A stretch of 64,000 bases of DNA. Source: Deltaproteobacteria bacterium (GTDB lineage Bacteria > Lernaellota > Lernaellaia > JACKCT01). Below the pieces are notes generated by a model. That model did not search any database. It worked only from the letters and a program-made list of their open reading frames with translations, and had not been told where the DNA came from. The stretch lies in assembly GCA_027493875.1 (NCBI GenBank), contig JAOSJX010000022.1:1-64000 (forward strand), read 5' to 3'. Made by a program: the position numbers and the translations under genes. Shown here piece by piece: positions 31,041 through 40,253 of the stretch. How positions within the stretch are numbered: the first letter of the stretch is position 1; the number at the start of each line of letters is the position of its first letter.

Positions 31041-32572
31041 TCAACACCCGCAGCCGCTGTCGTCGTCATCGTCATCATCACCATCGTCGCCGGTGTCGGA
31101 GTCATCGTCGGCGTCATCGTCGTCATCGTCGCCCGCGTCGTCGTCATCGTCCCCCTCTGCGGGTTCGACCGGAACCGTATAACGCGAGACCGCGACGGTG
31201 TCGGTGCCGCCGTCGTTGTAGGAAGTGACGACGAACAGCTTGCCGTTGTCGGTGGGCGTGACGAAGGACGCGGCGTCGTCGGAAATCGTTGTCCGTGCCG
31301 AACAGATCGGCCGAAACGTCCAGCACGGTCAGCGCGGCCTTGGCGTCCGCGTTTTCGTCCACCACGAGAACCACGGCGTCTTTGTCCCCGTCCGTGCTCG
31401 TCACCGCGCCGCCCATGACGTAGATGTTGCGCAACACGGCGACGTCATAACCCACGTCTTCGCCGCCGCCGGGACCGTCATAGGTAAACGACCAGGCCTC
31501 GTCGCCGTTTTCCTCGAACCCATAGAGCGCGAGGTCGTCCCCGCCGTCCTTGAATTGGAGCCGCGCGCCGAGGAAGTAGCGGCGCGGATCGACGAAATCG
31601 AACGCGCCGTCGTAGATGAACTCACTCGTATGGCCTTCCCATCCGAGAAAATCCTCCGCGCCGCCCGCCGGATCGAGTTCGTACAGCTTCCGATTCCGCG
31701 AAATTCGGACCGTCGAAGGCGTTGTAGCCGCCGAGAATTCTATTGTTGGAACCGAGGAAAATGAACCTGAGCTCCAAGCTAAGATCGGTGTCGTCGAAGG
31801 CGGCTTCGCGGACGGTATTGCCGTCGCCGTCCAGCTCCCTCACAAATCCGCCGAACCGAGGATTCGGCGGATCGGTCGACGTTTGCCCGCCGACGATGAT
31901 GCCGCCGCCGGAAAGCGGCGGCACGAGAAACAGACCCCGGTCATAACCGCCGAGCGCGCTGTTCCATGTTTTGTGCCACTGGAGGGTGCCGTCCGCGAGG
32001 TTGAATTTCCCCACGAAGACATCCTCGAAATCCGGACCGGTCAAGTATCCCGTTGCGAAGGCGTTGATCTCGACGATCTTCACGTCGAGCAGACAGTCCT
32101 CGCCGCCGCCGTCGTGCTGATAGGACCAATTATCCGGATCGCCGTCGCCGAAAAAACCGTTAAGAAACGCGTCGCCGTTCAGATCGGTGTTGGTCGTATA
32201 GCCGCCGTACGCGAGACCGCCTCCCAGGCTGACGTCGAAGCCGAACACGGCGTCATAACCACTGGGTCCCGCGAGCGTCATGATCACGGGCGCGGCGGGG
32301 GTCTCGGACGTGATCCCGTTTGGAATCGTGAGGACGCCACCGAAATAATCGCCGTATTGATAGCCGTAGAAGCCCATGTGAAAGGCACCGAGGCCGAGTT
32401 GATCGGCGTAGAGAGCATAGGAATTTCTCAGAACGCTTGTCCCTTTCAGGTCGTAGGCGATCCCCACTTTCGTCGCGATCACGTCCCAATCGAAATTCGG
32501 GCCGTCCTGCGCGGAGGCCGCCGGGCTCACGGCCAGGAGCGCCGCCGCCGCGAAAAAAAATAAGCGTGCCAT
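31041..32572 (-). CDS. Secreted protein with poly-Asp and SGCGC tail
   Basis: About 510 residues. Signal peptide MARLFFFAAAALLAVSPAASA. The body contains repeated beta-rich stretches with Gly/Asp turns, typical of a delta-60-type or propeller repeat protein that logs values along strands (NWSYQHDGGGEDCLLDVKI, GGYDRGLFLVPPLSGGGIIV, YDVAVLRNIYVMGGAVTSTD). The tail is EPAEGDDDDDAGDDDDDDAD and ends DDDSGCGC. Two frame changes: near 31690-31700 (NRKLYELDPAGGAEDFLGW continues) and near 31285-31295 (ISDDAASFVTPTDNGKLFVV continues). The propeller guess is weak. It shares its C-terminal tag with the two FG-GAP proteins next door but has no lipobox. Divergent from the kinase gene. Confidence 0.75.
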
Positions 32573-32778
32573 TGTCCGTCGCCCTTTCGTCAGGGGCCGA
32601 TCGTCGGCCAACCTCTGTTGAGTTTTCTTTCCAATTTCCCGGATCAAACGAAAAAAACAACAATACCGAAATTTCTCTCACAACTTGCCCTCACCTCTCG
32701 CGGCCGGTATTGTTTATATTATCAATCGTTGAGCGTCGCAGTTCCGACTCTTGGCGCCATCAAGCCCAGGGGAAGCCG

Positions 32779-34372
32779 ATGCCGCCGCCCGAACCTGAAC
32801 GACGATACCGCGAGATCTTCCGAAGCGGTTCCCGTTTCGCTGTGGGAAGAGGATTATTCCTCCGTCAAAGCCGCCGTCGATAAAATCAAGGCCGACGGAG
32901 TGGTCGACCTTCGCGCGTACTTTCGTGTTCATCCCGAGGTTGTCGACGAACTGGTCAAGACGGTGCGTATCAACGACGTGAATGAGGAAACCCTCCGAAC
33001 TTTACAAGGCCGCGACGAAAAACGAGTTGTTCCGTTCGCTGGGCAAGATTTTCATTCCCGGAATTTCGTCCCGTTTTTATCGACGCGCTCGTCGCCATCG
33101 GCGACGGCAAGACCACGTTTGACGCCGAGACGATGAACGGAACCCTGGACGGGCGCATCATCAACGTTCATGTGCGTTGCGTCGTTCCCGGCGACCCCCC
33201 GACTATTCGTGCGCGTTGGTCAGCGTCATCGACGTCACCCGGTGGCGGGAGGCGGAGGCCGAATCGGCGCGCGCCAACGCATTCCTCGATTCGATCGTCG
33301 AGAACATTCCGAACATGATTTTCGTGAAGGACGCGGACGAGCTCCGCTTCGTCCGGTTCAACCGCGCCGGCGAGGACCTCCTCGGCTACCCGCGCGCCGA
33401 CCTGATGGGCAAAAACGACTACGACTTTTTCCCGGCCACCGAAGCGGACTTTTTACCGCGAAGGACCGGGAGGTGTTGGCCGGCAAAAAACTCGTGGACA
33501 TCCCCGAGGAGCCGATCCACACGGCGAAGAAAGGCACGCGCTATCTTCACACCAAGAAGATCCCGATTCTCGACGACCACGGCGAACCCCGCTACCTGCT
33601 CGGCATCTCCGACGACATCACCGACCGCAAACGGGCCGACGCCAAAGCGCGCAAAGCGGCGGACGCGCTGGCGCGTTCCAACGCGGAATTGGAGCAGTTC
33701 GCGTACGTCGCCTCCCACGATCTTCAGGAACCGCTGCGGATGGTGTCGAGTTTTACGGAATTGCTCGTGCGCCGCTATGAGGGCCAGCTCGACGCGACCG
33801 CGCGGGAGTATGTCGGATTCATTCTCGGCGGCACGCGGTGGATGCAGCAGCTTATCAACGCGCTGCTCGCGTATTCGCGGGTCGATTCGCACGGGAAGCC
33901 GTTCGAGATGACCGACCTGGGCGGGGTGGTGGACGACGCGGTGCGCAATCTGCGCAGCGCGGTCGACGAGCAGCACGGCGAGATCACGCACGAGCGGCTT
34001 CCGATGGTGTCCGGCGACCGCACGCAACTCATCCAACTGTTCCAAAATCTCGTCGGGAACGCGCTGAAGTTCCGCGGCGAGGCCGTCCCGCGCATCCACG
34101 TCAGCGCCCAGGCCGACAGCGGACGCTGCACGCTGGCCGTCCGCGACAATGGCATCGGGATCGCGCCGGAACACACGAAACGCATCTTCAAGATCTTTCA
34201 GCGGCTGCACGGCCGCGACGCTTACCCCGGCACGGGCGTCGGCCTGGCGATCGCCAAGAAAATCGTCGAACGCCACGGGGGACGCATTTGGGTGGAATCG
34301 CAGCCGGGGTCCGGATCGACGTTCTACTTCACGCTGCCCGAACCCCGGCGAACCGCGGGAGCAACGCTATGA
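32779..34372 (+). CDS. PAS-containing sensor histidine kinase
   Basis: About 530 residues, no membrane segment seen, so a soluble kinase. The N-terminus (PVSLWEEDYSSVKAAVDKI, HPEVVDELVKTVRINDVNEE) is a PAS-like sensory region, followed by a canonical PAS (FLDSIVENIPNMIFVKDADE, YDFFPATEADFF). HisKA has ASHDLQEPLRMVSSF with the phosphorylated His. The ATPase has NLVGNALKF, DNGIGIAPEH and GTGVGLAIAKKIVERHGG. Frame changes: near 32821 (one C fewer), 33000, 33065, in CCCCCC at 33196-33201 (seven expected) and TTTTT near 33449. The start ATG 32779 has AGGGGA upstream and reads MPPPEPERRYREIFEAVPV. It overlaps the receiver gene by four bases (ATGA). Confidence 0.87.
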
Positions 34373-34812
34373 ACGAGCTACCGGTCGTCATCCTGATGGT
34401 CGAGGATAATCCGGGCGACGTGGTCCTGACACGCGAGGGATTTCATCAAAACAAGATCCGCAACGAGCTGCACGTCGCGAAGGACGGCGACGAGGCGCTG
34501 CGTTTTCTGCGGCGGGAACCGCCGTTTACCGAGGCGCCGCGTCCCGACCTGATCCTGCTCGATCTGAACCTTCCGGGCAAACACGGACGTGAGGTCCTTG
34601 CCGAGATCAAAGCGGACAAAGCGCTCAAATCGATCCCCCGTCGTCGTGCTGACGGCGTCGGACGAGAACGCGACATCGTGATGAGCTACGACCTGCACGC
34701 GAACTGCTACATCACGAAACCCGTCAACCTCGACCGCTTCGCGAGCATCGTGCAGGCGATTCAGGGCTTCTGGTTTTCGGTCGTCAAGCTGCCGGCGAAC
34801 GACCGGAAATAA
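34369..34812 (+). CDS. Single-domain response regulator (Rcp1/CheY-like)
   Basis: About 147 residues, receiver domain only. The acidic pocket is in ILMVEDNPGD, the phosphoacceptor Asp in DLILLDLNLPG, and the conserved Lys in YITKPVNLDRF, with the fold ending QAIQGFW. Two compensating frame slips between 34638 and 34672 (C5 run, then near GACGAG) hide the Thr motif, which reads VVVLTASD in the other frame. The start ATG overlaps the kinase stop, so the two are translated together and form one pathway. Proteins of this type usually take the phosphate from a PAS/GAF kinase and pass it on by protein contact rather than DNA binding. Confidence 0.88.
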   Translation: MNELPVVILMVEDNPGDVVLTREGFHQNKIRNELHVAKDGDEALRFLRREPPFTEAPRPDLILLDLNLPGKHGREVLAEIKADKALKSIPRRRADGVGRERDIVMSYDLHANCYITKPVNLDRFASIVQAIQGFWFSVVKLPANDRK

Positions 34813-34823
34813 AACAAAAAAAA

Positions 34824-34852
34824 GCGATACCGGAGGGCAATACCGGTATCGC
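34824..34852 (-). terminator. Perfect 10-pair hairpin, terminator on minus strand
   Basis: GCGATACCGG and CCGGTATCGC pair across a nine-base loop. On the minus strand the stem is followed by T8-G-T4, a good rho-independent signal. On the plus strand it follows the receiver gene but lacks a T-run. Confidence 0.65.
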
Positions 34853-34946
34853 GAGAGGAGATTTGCCCTGCCGCGAAACCCAATCGTTTCGGGCAATGCG
34901 ATTCAGGAATAAAGCAAGCACCGTGCCGTTTTACGCGTCATCCCTA

Positions 34947-35933
34947 GAGCAATTCACGTTTGGCGTTGGCTATGCCGATACGTCAGACATGAGCGCTTAT
35001 TCGATGGACCTACGCGAGAAGGTGGTGGCGGCTTACGAACGCGGCGGGGTGACGAAGCGGGACATCGCAGCCCGGTTCGGTGTCAGCTACGGATTCGTGA
35101 GAAATCTCTTGGGCCGGCGGCGGCGGGGCGAGTCGATCGCGCCGAAACCGCATGGCGGCGGCCGGCAGGCTGTTTATCAAGGTCCGCGGTTGGAAGCCTT
35201 GAAGAAGGCGGTTTGCGAAAACCCGGACGCCACGCTCGAAGAACTGCTGGCAGCCACGGGCGGCCACGGCAGCATCATGGCCGTTCATCGGGCGCTGGGC
35301 CGTTTGGGCTGCCGCCGAAAAAAAGTCACTCCGCGCCCGTGAGCAGGACCGTCCCGACGTCCAAGCCCGGCGGAAGGCTTGGCGCCAAGAAACGGACGGG
35401 ATCGACTCGTCGCACCTGATTTTTTCTGGACGAGAGCGGCGCCAAGACCAACATGACCCGGCTTTACGGGCGCGCCTTCGACGGAGGGCGCGTGGTGGAT
35501 GCGTCGCCGCACGGGCATTGGAACACGACCACCATGATCTCGGCGCTGTGGTTCAACGGACAAACGGTCGATTGGGTCATCGACGGGGCCACCGACGGCG
35601 CCGCATTCGAGACGTACATCGAGCATGTCCTGGCACCGAGGCTGCGGGCGGGCGACGTGGTGGTGATGGACAACCTCGCGCCACACAAGAGCCCGGCGGT
35701 GACGCACCTCATCGAGGCGGTCGGAGCGCAGGTGCGTTACCTGCCGCCGTACAGTCCCGATCTCAATCCCATCGAGAAGATGTGGTCCAAGATCAAAGCA
35801 TATCTCCGCAAGGTCAAAGCCCGAACCCTCGACGCACTTTTCCGCGCCATCGGCGAAGCTCTCCGCACCGTCACCGCCGACGACGCTTTCGGGTGGTTCA
35901 AATCATGTGGCTACATGCAACCGTGAAGTGCTC
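34947..35933 (+). mobile_element. IS630-family insertion sequence, copy 1 (987 bp)
   Basis: Imperfect terminal inverted repeats begin GAGCAATTCACGTTTG on the left and, as reverse complement, GAGCACTTCACGGTTG on the right. TA flanks both ends (34945-34946 and 35934-35935), the target duplication expected of IS630/Tc1-mariner transposition. The element lies between the receiver gene and the glutamate dehydrogenase terminator and interrupts no gene that I can see. Confidence 0.9.
34989..35926 (+). CDS. IS630 transposase, copy 1, broken by two homopolymer indels
   Basis: Same protein as copy 2 but split: A7 at 35318-35324 (copy 2 has six) and T6 at 35420-35425 (copy 2 has five). The conserved pieces are identical in translation: the N-terminal helix-turn-helix ([20 protein letters not shown]), the Asp motif VMDNLAPHK and the Glu motif [13 protein letters not shown]. 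The first DDE Asp, FLDESGA, falls at the second indel. If the sequence is right, this copy is inactive unless frameshifting rescues it; if the indels are read errors, both copies are functional. The total length difference of two bases between the copies equals the two indels exactly. Confidence 0.85.
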
Positions 35934-35943
35934 TAAGCCGTTG

Positions 35944-35976
35944 AAAAAGGCGATCTTTTCAGATCGCCTTTTTTTT
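35944..35976. terminator. Bidirectional rho-independent terminator
   Basis: AAAAAGGCGATCT-TTTC-AGATCGCCTTTTT forms a perfect stem with A-run on one side and T-run on the other. It stands 70 bases after the stop of the glutamate dehydrogenase gene (minus strand) and just outside IS copy 1. Confidence 0.9.
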
Positions 35977-36045
35977 CCGGTGCGCGGTCCGCACCAGATT
36001 TCCGATACTCTTTTCAGATTTCCCAGGACGCGTGCGCGACGCGCC

Positions 36046-37351
36046 TCACGGAAAAATCCCGCGTTCGCGGTAAACGGCCTGGAGATGCGACAGCGCGACG
36101 ATGTACGCGGCGGTACGCCGGTCGAGCCCTCCGCGTTCGCGCGAGGTTTGCTCGACCTGCCGGTAGGCTGCCAGGATTTTCTTTTTCAGTTTTGCGTCCA
36201 CCTCGTCGAGATCCCAGGATTCGCTGCGTTTGTTCTGAAGCCATTCGAAGTAGCCGACGATGACGCCGCCCGCGTTGCAAAGAATGTCGGGAAGCACGTC
36301 GATGCCGAGGTCGCGCAGCAATTCGTCCCCCGCCGGATCGGTCGGGCCGTTCGCGCCTTCGGCGACGAGGCGCACCCGCAAAAGCGGCGCCGTTTCGCCG
36401 GTGATCTGACTTTCCATCGCGGCGGGGACGAAAATATCGGCCGCGGTGGACAGAAACTCCTCGTGCGTGACCGGGCGCGTCCCGGGAAACCCTTTCACGG
36501 TGCCCTCGCGCCGCGCGTGGTCGGCCAGCGCCTCGGGATCGATGCCGTCGGCGGCGGCGATCGCTCCGCCCGCGTCCTCCACCGCGACGATGCGCGTGCC
36601 CTTGGCGGCCAGCAGACGCGCCGCCCAGGAGCCGACGTTGCCGAATCCTTGAACGATGGCGCTCGCTTTCCCGAGATCCAGCGCGTGGTCCTCGGCCCAG
36701 CGCTCCACGCAGAACACCAGGCCCTGCGCGGTCGCCTTTTCGCGGCCCGGGCATCCGCCGGACTCGATGGGCTTGCCCGTCACGACATGCATGCAGCGCT
36801 GGCGGTCGTGCGCCGGCATGGTCGACCAGTAGGTGTCGAGGATCCAGGCCATGATCTGCGCGTTGGTGTTCACGTCCGGCGCCGGGATGTCGTATTCCGG
36901 CCCGATGGCGTCGCCGAGCGCGAAGGTGAACCGGCGCGTCACGCGTTCGAGTTCGGCGCGGGAGTATTTCGCCGGGTCGATCTGGATGCCGCCCTTGGCC
37001 CCGCCGAACGGAATGCCGGCGAGCGCGCACTTCCAGGTCATCCACGTGGCGAGCGCGCGGACCTCGTCGATCGACAGATCCGGGTGAAAACGCAGGCCCC
37101 CTTTGAACGGCCCGAGCGTGTTGTTGTGCTGCACGCGGTAGCCGGTGAAGACTTCGACCTCCCCGGAATCCATTCGCACCGGGAAGTGCACGACGATTTC
37201 GTTCATCGTCGTCGCCAGAATTTTTCGAACGTGCCGATCGAGCCCCCATCAGATCGGCGGCGAACTCGAACTGCGCGCGCACCGCCTCTGCCGGGCTGTA
37301 CGCCCCAAGAAACCGCCGCTCCTTGAATAACTCGGTGACCGCCGTGGCCAT
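36046..37351 (-). CDS. Glu/Leu/Phe/Val dehydrogenase (glutamate dehydrogenase)
   Basis: NAD(P)-dependent oxidative deamination of glutamate to 2-oxoglutarate, or the reverse. About 434 residues, normal for the hexameric class. Motifs: YRVQHNNTLGPFKGGLRFHP and GIPFGGAKGGI (substrate and catalytic Lys), DVNTNAQIMAW, the Rossmann turn VQGFGNVGSWAA, and LCNAGGVIVGYFEW. One frame change in the G5 run at about 37235 (four G give ADLMGLDRHVRKILATTMNEI). AAGGAGCACGACC precedes ATG 37351. The upstream gene on the same strand is the Cys-rich gene cut by IS copy 2, only 46 bases away, so expression of this enzyme may now depend on the IS. Confidence 0.92.
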
Positions 37352-37677
37352 GGTCGTGCTCCTTTGTTGTCCGTTTCGATCGCGCGAAGGCGCCGGGTCA
37401 GACGTATTCCTCGCACGTCCAAACGCCGGCGCGCGGATCGCTGAGCGTGCAGGATTTCCGCAACGCGCACGTCGCGCACAAACCGCGGTACGTTTCACCG
37501 TCCTCGGCGTCCATGTCCGCGGCGTTCGACGCCAGCGCCACGGCCGGCTCCACGAGCGTCTCCACCTCAAACTCCTCGCAACGCATCACGGGTCCCTGGT
37601 GCGCCCGCCAGTGCATGCACATCACGGTGTGCCGGCAGGTCGCGCACAGACCGGCGATTTCCGTTTCCTGGTGGCTA

Positions 37678-38662
37678 GAGCACTTCACGGTTGCATGTAG
37701 CCACATGATTTGAACCACCCGAAAGCGTCGTCGGCGGTGACGGTGCGGAGAGCTTCGCCGATGGCGCGGAAAAGTGCGTCGAGGGTTCGGGCTTTGACCT
37801 TGCGGAGATATGCTTTGATCTTGGACCACATCTTCTCGATGGGATTGAGATCGGGACTGTACGGCGGCAGGTAACGCACCTGCGCTCCGACCGCCTCGAT
37901 GAGGTGCGTCACCGCCGGGCTCTTGTGTGGCGCGAGGTTGTCCATCACCACCACGTCGCCCGCCCGCAGCCTCGGTGCCAGGACATGCTCGATGTACGTC
38001 TCGAATGCGGCGCCGTCGGTGGCCCCGTCGATGACCCAATCGACCGTTTGTCCGTTGAACCACAGCGCCGAGATCATGGTGGTCGTGTTCCAATGCCCGT
38101 GCGGCGACGCATCCACCACGCGCCCTCCGTCGAAGGCGCGCCCGTAAAGCCGGGTCATGTTGGTCTTGGCGCCGCTCTCGTCCAGAAAAATCAGGTGCGA
38201 CGAGTCGATCCCGTCCGTTTCTTGGCGCCAAGCCTTCCGCCGGGCTTGGACGTCGGGACGGTCCTGCTCACGGGCGCGGAGTGACTTTTTTCGGCGGCAG
38301 CCCAAACGGCCCAGCGCCCGATGAACGGCCATGATGCTGCCGTGGCCGCCCGTGGCTGCCAGCAGTTCTTCGAGCGTGGCGTCCGGGTTTTCGCAAACCG
38401 CCTTCTTCAAGGCTTCCAACCGCGGACCTTGATAAACAGCCTGCCGGCCGCCGCCATGCGGTTTCGGCGCGATCGACTCGCCCCGCCGCCGCCGGCCCAA
38501 GAGATTTCTCACGAATCCGTAGCTGACACCGAACCGGGCTGCGATGTCCCGCTTCGTCACCCCGCCGCGTTCGTAAGCCGCCACCACCTTCTCGCGTAGG
38601 TCCATCGAATAAGCGCTCATGTCTGACGTATCGGCATAGCCAACGCCAAACGTGAATTGCTC
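37678..38662 (-). mobile_element. IS630-family insertion sequence, copy 2 (985 bp)
   Basis: Same ends as copy 1 in opposite orientation, flanked by TA at 37676-37677 and 38663-38664. It is inserted in the small Cys-rich gene, and the flanking gene pieces rejoin in frame when the element and one TA are removed. Each copy has its own TA duplication, so both look like independent insertions. Confidence 0.93.
37685..38620 (-). CDS. IS630 transposase, copy 2, intact
   Basis: 311 residues. N-terminal winged helix-turn-helix region for end binding ([33 protein letters not shown]), a helical linker ([15 protein letters not shown]), and the DDE catalytic domain with [21 protein letters not shown] and [20 protein letters not shown]. 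The spacing between second Asp and Glu (about 35 residues) fits IS630 enzymes. It carries A6 (read as T6 at 38286-38291) and A5 at 38186-38190 where copy 1 has longer runs. Transcription from this element would run on into the remains of the Cys-rich gene and the glutamate dehydrogenase. Confidence 0.95.
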   Translation of the reverse strand: MSAYSMDLREKVVAAYERGGVTKRDIAARFGVSYGFVRNLLGRRRRGESIAPKPHGGGRQAVYQGPRLEALKKAVCENPDATLEELLAATGGHGSIMAVHRALGRLGCRRKKSLRAREQDRPDVQARRKAWRQETDGIDSSHLIFLDESGAKTNMTRLYGRAFDGGRVVDASPHGHWNTTTMISALWFNGQTVDWVIDGATDGAAFETYIEHVLAPRLRAGDVVVMDNLAPHKSPAVTHLIEAVGAQVRYLPPYSPDLNPIEKMWSKIKAYLRKVKARTLDALFRAIGEALRTVTADDAFGWFKSCGYMQP

Positions 38663-38693
38663 TAAACGCCACGGCTTCCTGAGCTGTTGCCAT

Positions 38694-38896
38694 TGTCGAT
38701 CCCTTCCTCTCTTACGATGCTGCGCGCATCGTCGCTCTCTCCAAAGAGCAAAGGCCGTGCCCGCCTCAAGAGGCTTCGCTGAAGCACTTCAACACTATGT
38801 AATTACTATATAATTATGAAACGCGCTGAGGATAGGAATGACGAGAAAGTGGGGCGTTTCTACCCAGTGGGGCGAAATACCCCGATTTTTGAGGAT
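38694..38896 (-). promoter_or_regulatory. Upstream region of the Cys-rich/glutamate dehydrogenase genes
   Basis: About 200 bases. An AT-rich block (AATTATATAGTAATTACATAG, complement of about 38797-38817) looks like a promoter core. The following 100 bases can form several short hairpins on the minus strand: GAAGTGCTTC, CTCT-TTGG-AGAG and ACGATGC-GCGCA... closing with GCATCGT. This could be a structured leader, but no known riboswitch was recognised. Confidence 0.4.
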
Positions 38897-40253
38897 TCAG
38901 CCGGTCGTGACAATTCCGTATTTTTTCAGTTTCTCTCGGAGCGTCTTGCGGTCGATGCCGAGGATTTCCGCCGCGCGCGTACGATTGCCGCGCTGACTTT
39001 CGACCACGCGGCGGATGTGCTCGGCTTCCACCTCGCCGAGCGTTTTCTTCAACCCGGCCCGGGCGTGAACCGCCGCCCGCATGTAGGACGGAAGGTGCGC
39101 GGGGCGGATCATGTCGGACTCCTGCGTGACGAGGAGCCGTTGGACGATGTTTTCCAATTCACGGACGTTTCCCGGCCACCGGTAGGATCGGAAAAAGAGA
39201 CCAGGTCTGCTCGTCGAGGTCCGGGGCATTTCGCCCTCCCCTCCTTGGCGTACTTCGAGAGAAAAGATCTGGCGAGCAGTTCGACGTCGTCCTCCCGGTC
39301 GCGCAACGGCGGAACGTCCACGGCGATGACGTTGAGGCGAAGCTTACAAGTCCTCGCGAAATCCCCCGCTTTTGACGAGCACGGCGAGATCCTTGTTCGT
39401 GGCCGCGAGAATCCTGATATCGACTTTCCGGAACCGCGTGTCGCCGACCATGCAGACTTCCTTGTCCTCGAGCACGCGCAGGAGCTTCGCCTGCATGGCG
39501 GCGCTGATTTCTCCGATTTCGTCGAGAAACACGGTGCCGCGGTCGGCGACGTGGAAAAAATCCCGCGCGCGTTTCGGTGGCGCCGGTGAACGCGCCTTTC
39601 ACGTGGCCGAAAAGCTCGCTTTCCAGAAGGCCCTCGGAATCCCCGCGCAATTGATGGGCACAAACGGAGCGCCTTTTCGCTTTCCTCGTAATGAATCGCG
39701 CGCGCCACCAGTTCCTTGCTCCGTCCCGCTCTCGCCGATAATCAGCACGTTGGCGTCGGCGCGCGGCCTTTTTCGATCAGGTCGAACACCGCGCGCATGG
39801 GCGCCGACCCCCGATGAGCCCGCCGGGGCCGACGCTTTCGCCCGGCGCGGCCGGCCGCGTCCCGCGCGTCCGCGTCTTTTTTCGAGCGCGCGCGCGACGG
39901 CGTCGAATAACCCGGCGTCGGTAAAGGGTTTGGCCAGATACTCGTCGGCGCCCGTTTTCACGGCTTCCACCGCGCCTTCAATCGACGCGTAGCCCGTGAT
40001 GACGACGACCTCCGTGTCCGGATAATGGGCGCGCACGTGGCGGACGAGCGTCAATCCGTCCTCCCCCCGGCATTCGGAGATCGGTGATGACCAGATCGAC
40101 GGACTGCGTTTCGAGAAAGTCGATCGCCTCGACGGCCCGCGGCGCGGTGTACACGACGTACCCCTCGGAGCGCAGAATCCGGTCCACCAGCTCCAGGGTC
40201 GCTTCGCTGTCGTCCACCGCCAGGACGGAAACGCCGCGGCCGGACTTCGTCAT
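38897..40253 (-). CDS. Sigma-54-dependent response regulator (NtrC family), frame broken many times
   Basis: About 452 residues: receiver ([18 protein letters not shown], phosphoacceptor in [10 protein letters not shown], Lys in EYLAKPF), AAA+ ATPase (Walker A around IIGESGT, GAFTGA loop in [14 protein letters not shown] which contacts sigma-54, [14 protein letters not shown] as Walker [34 protein letters not shown]), and Fis-type HTH ([20 protein letters not shown]). About seven frame changes occur, the clearest in C6 at 40063-40068 (five needed for [14 protein letters not shown]). This is the densest error cluster in the window. The start overlaps the stop of the kinase gene by four bases, so the two form one system. 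It activates sigma-54 promoters; one candidate lies at 61456. Confidence 0.88.

Larger units (their letters stand above)
37398..38693 (-). pseudogene. Small Cys-rich tandem-repeat protein gene split by IS copy 2
   Basis: Removing the IS and one TA rejoins a clean 102-residue frame: [10 protein letters not shown] (38693-38663) continues SHQETEIAGLCATC and ends CEEYV at 37398. The total is 309 bases, exactly 103 codons. The protein has two copies of a motif, GLCATCRHTVMC...MRCEEFE and GLCATCALRKSC...WTCEEYV, each with four Cys in C-x2-C-x5-C-xn-C spacing, a likely metal-binding unit. GGAAGGGATCGACA precedes the ATG. Function unknown. The short distance to the glutamate dehydrogenase gene suggests a shared transcript. 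The insertion removes all but ten residues from the original start. Confidence 0.85.

Noticed and set aside
34947-38662. Composite transposon carrying glutamate dehydrogenase
   Set aside because: Each IS copy has its own TA duplication and the right-hand copy sits inside a native gene that continues on both sides, so the enclosed genes are resident rather than cargo. No duplication flanks the whole unit.
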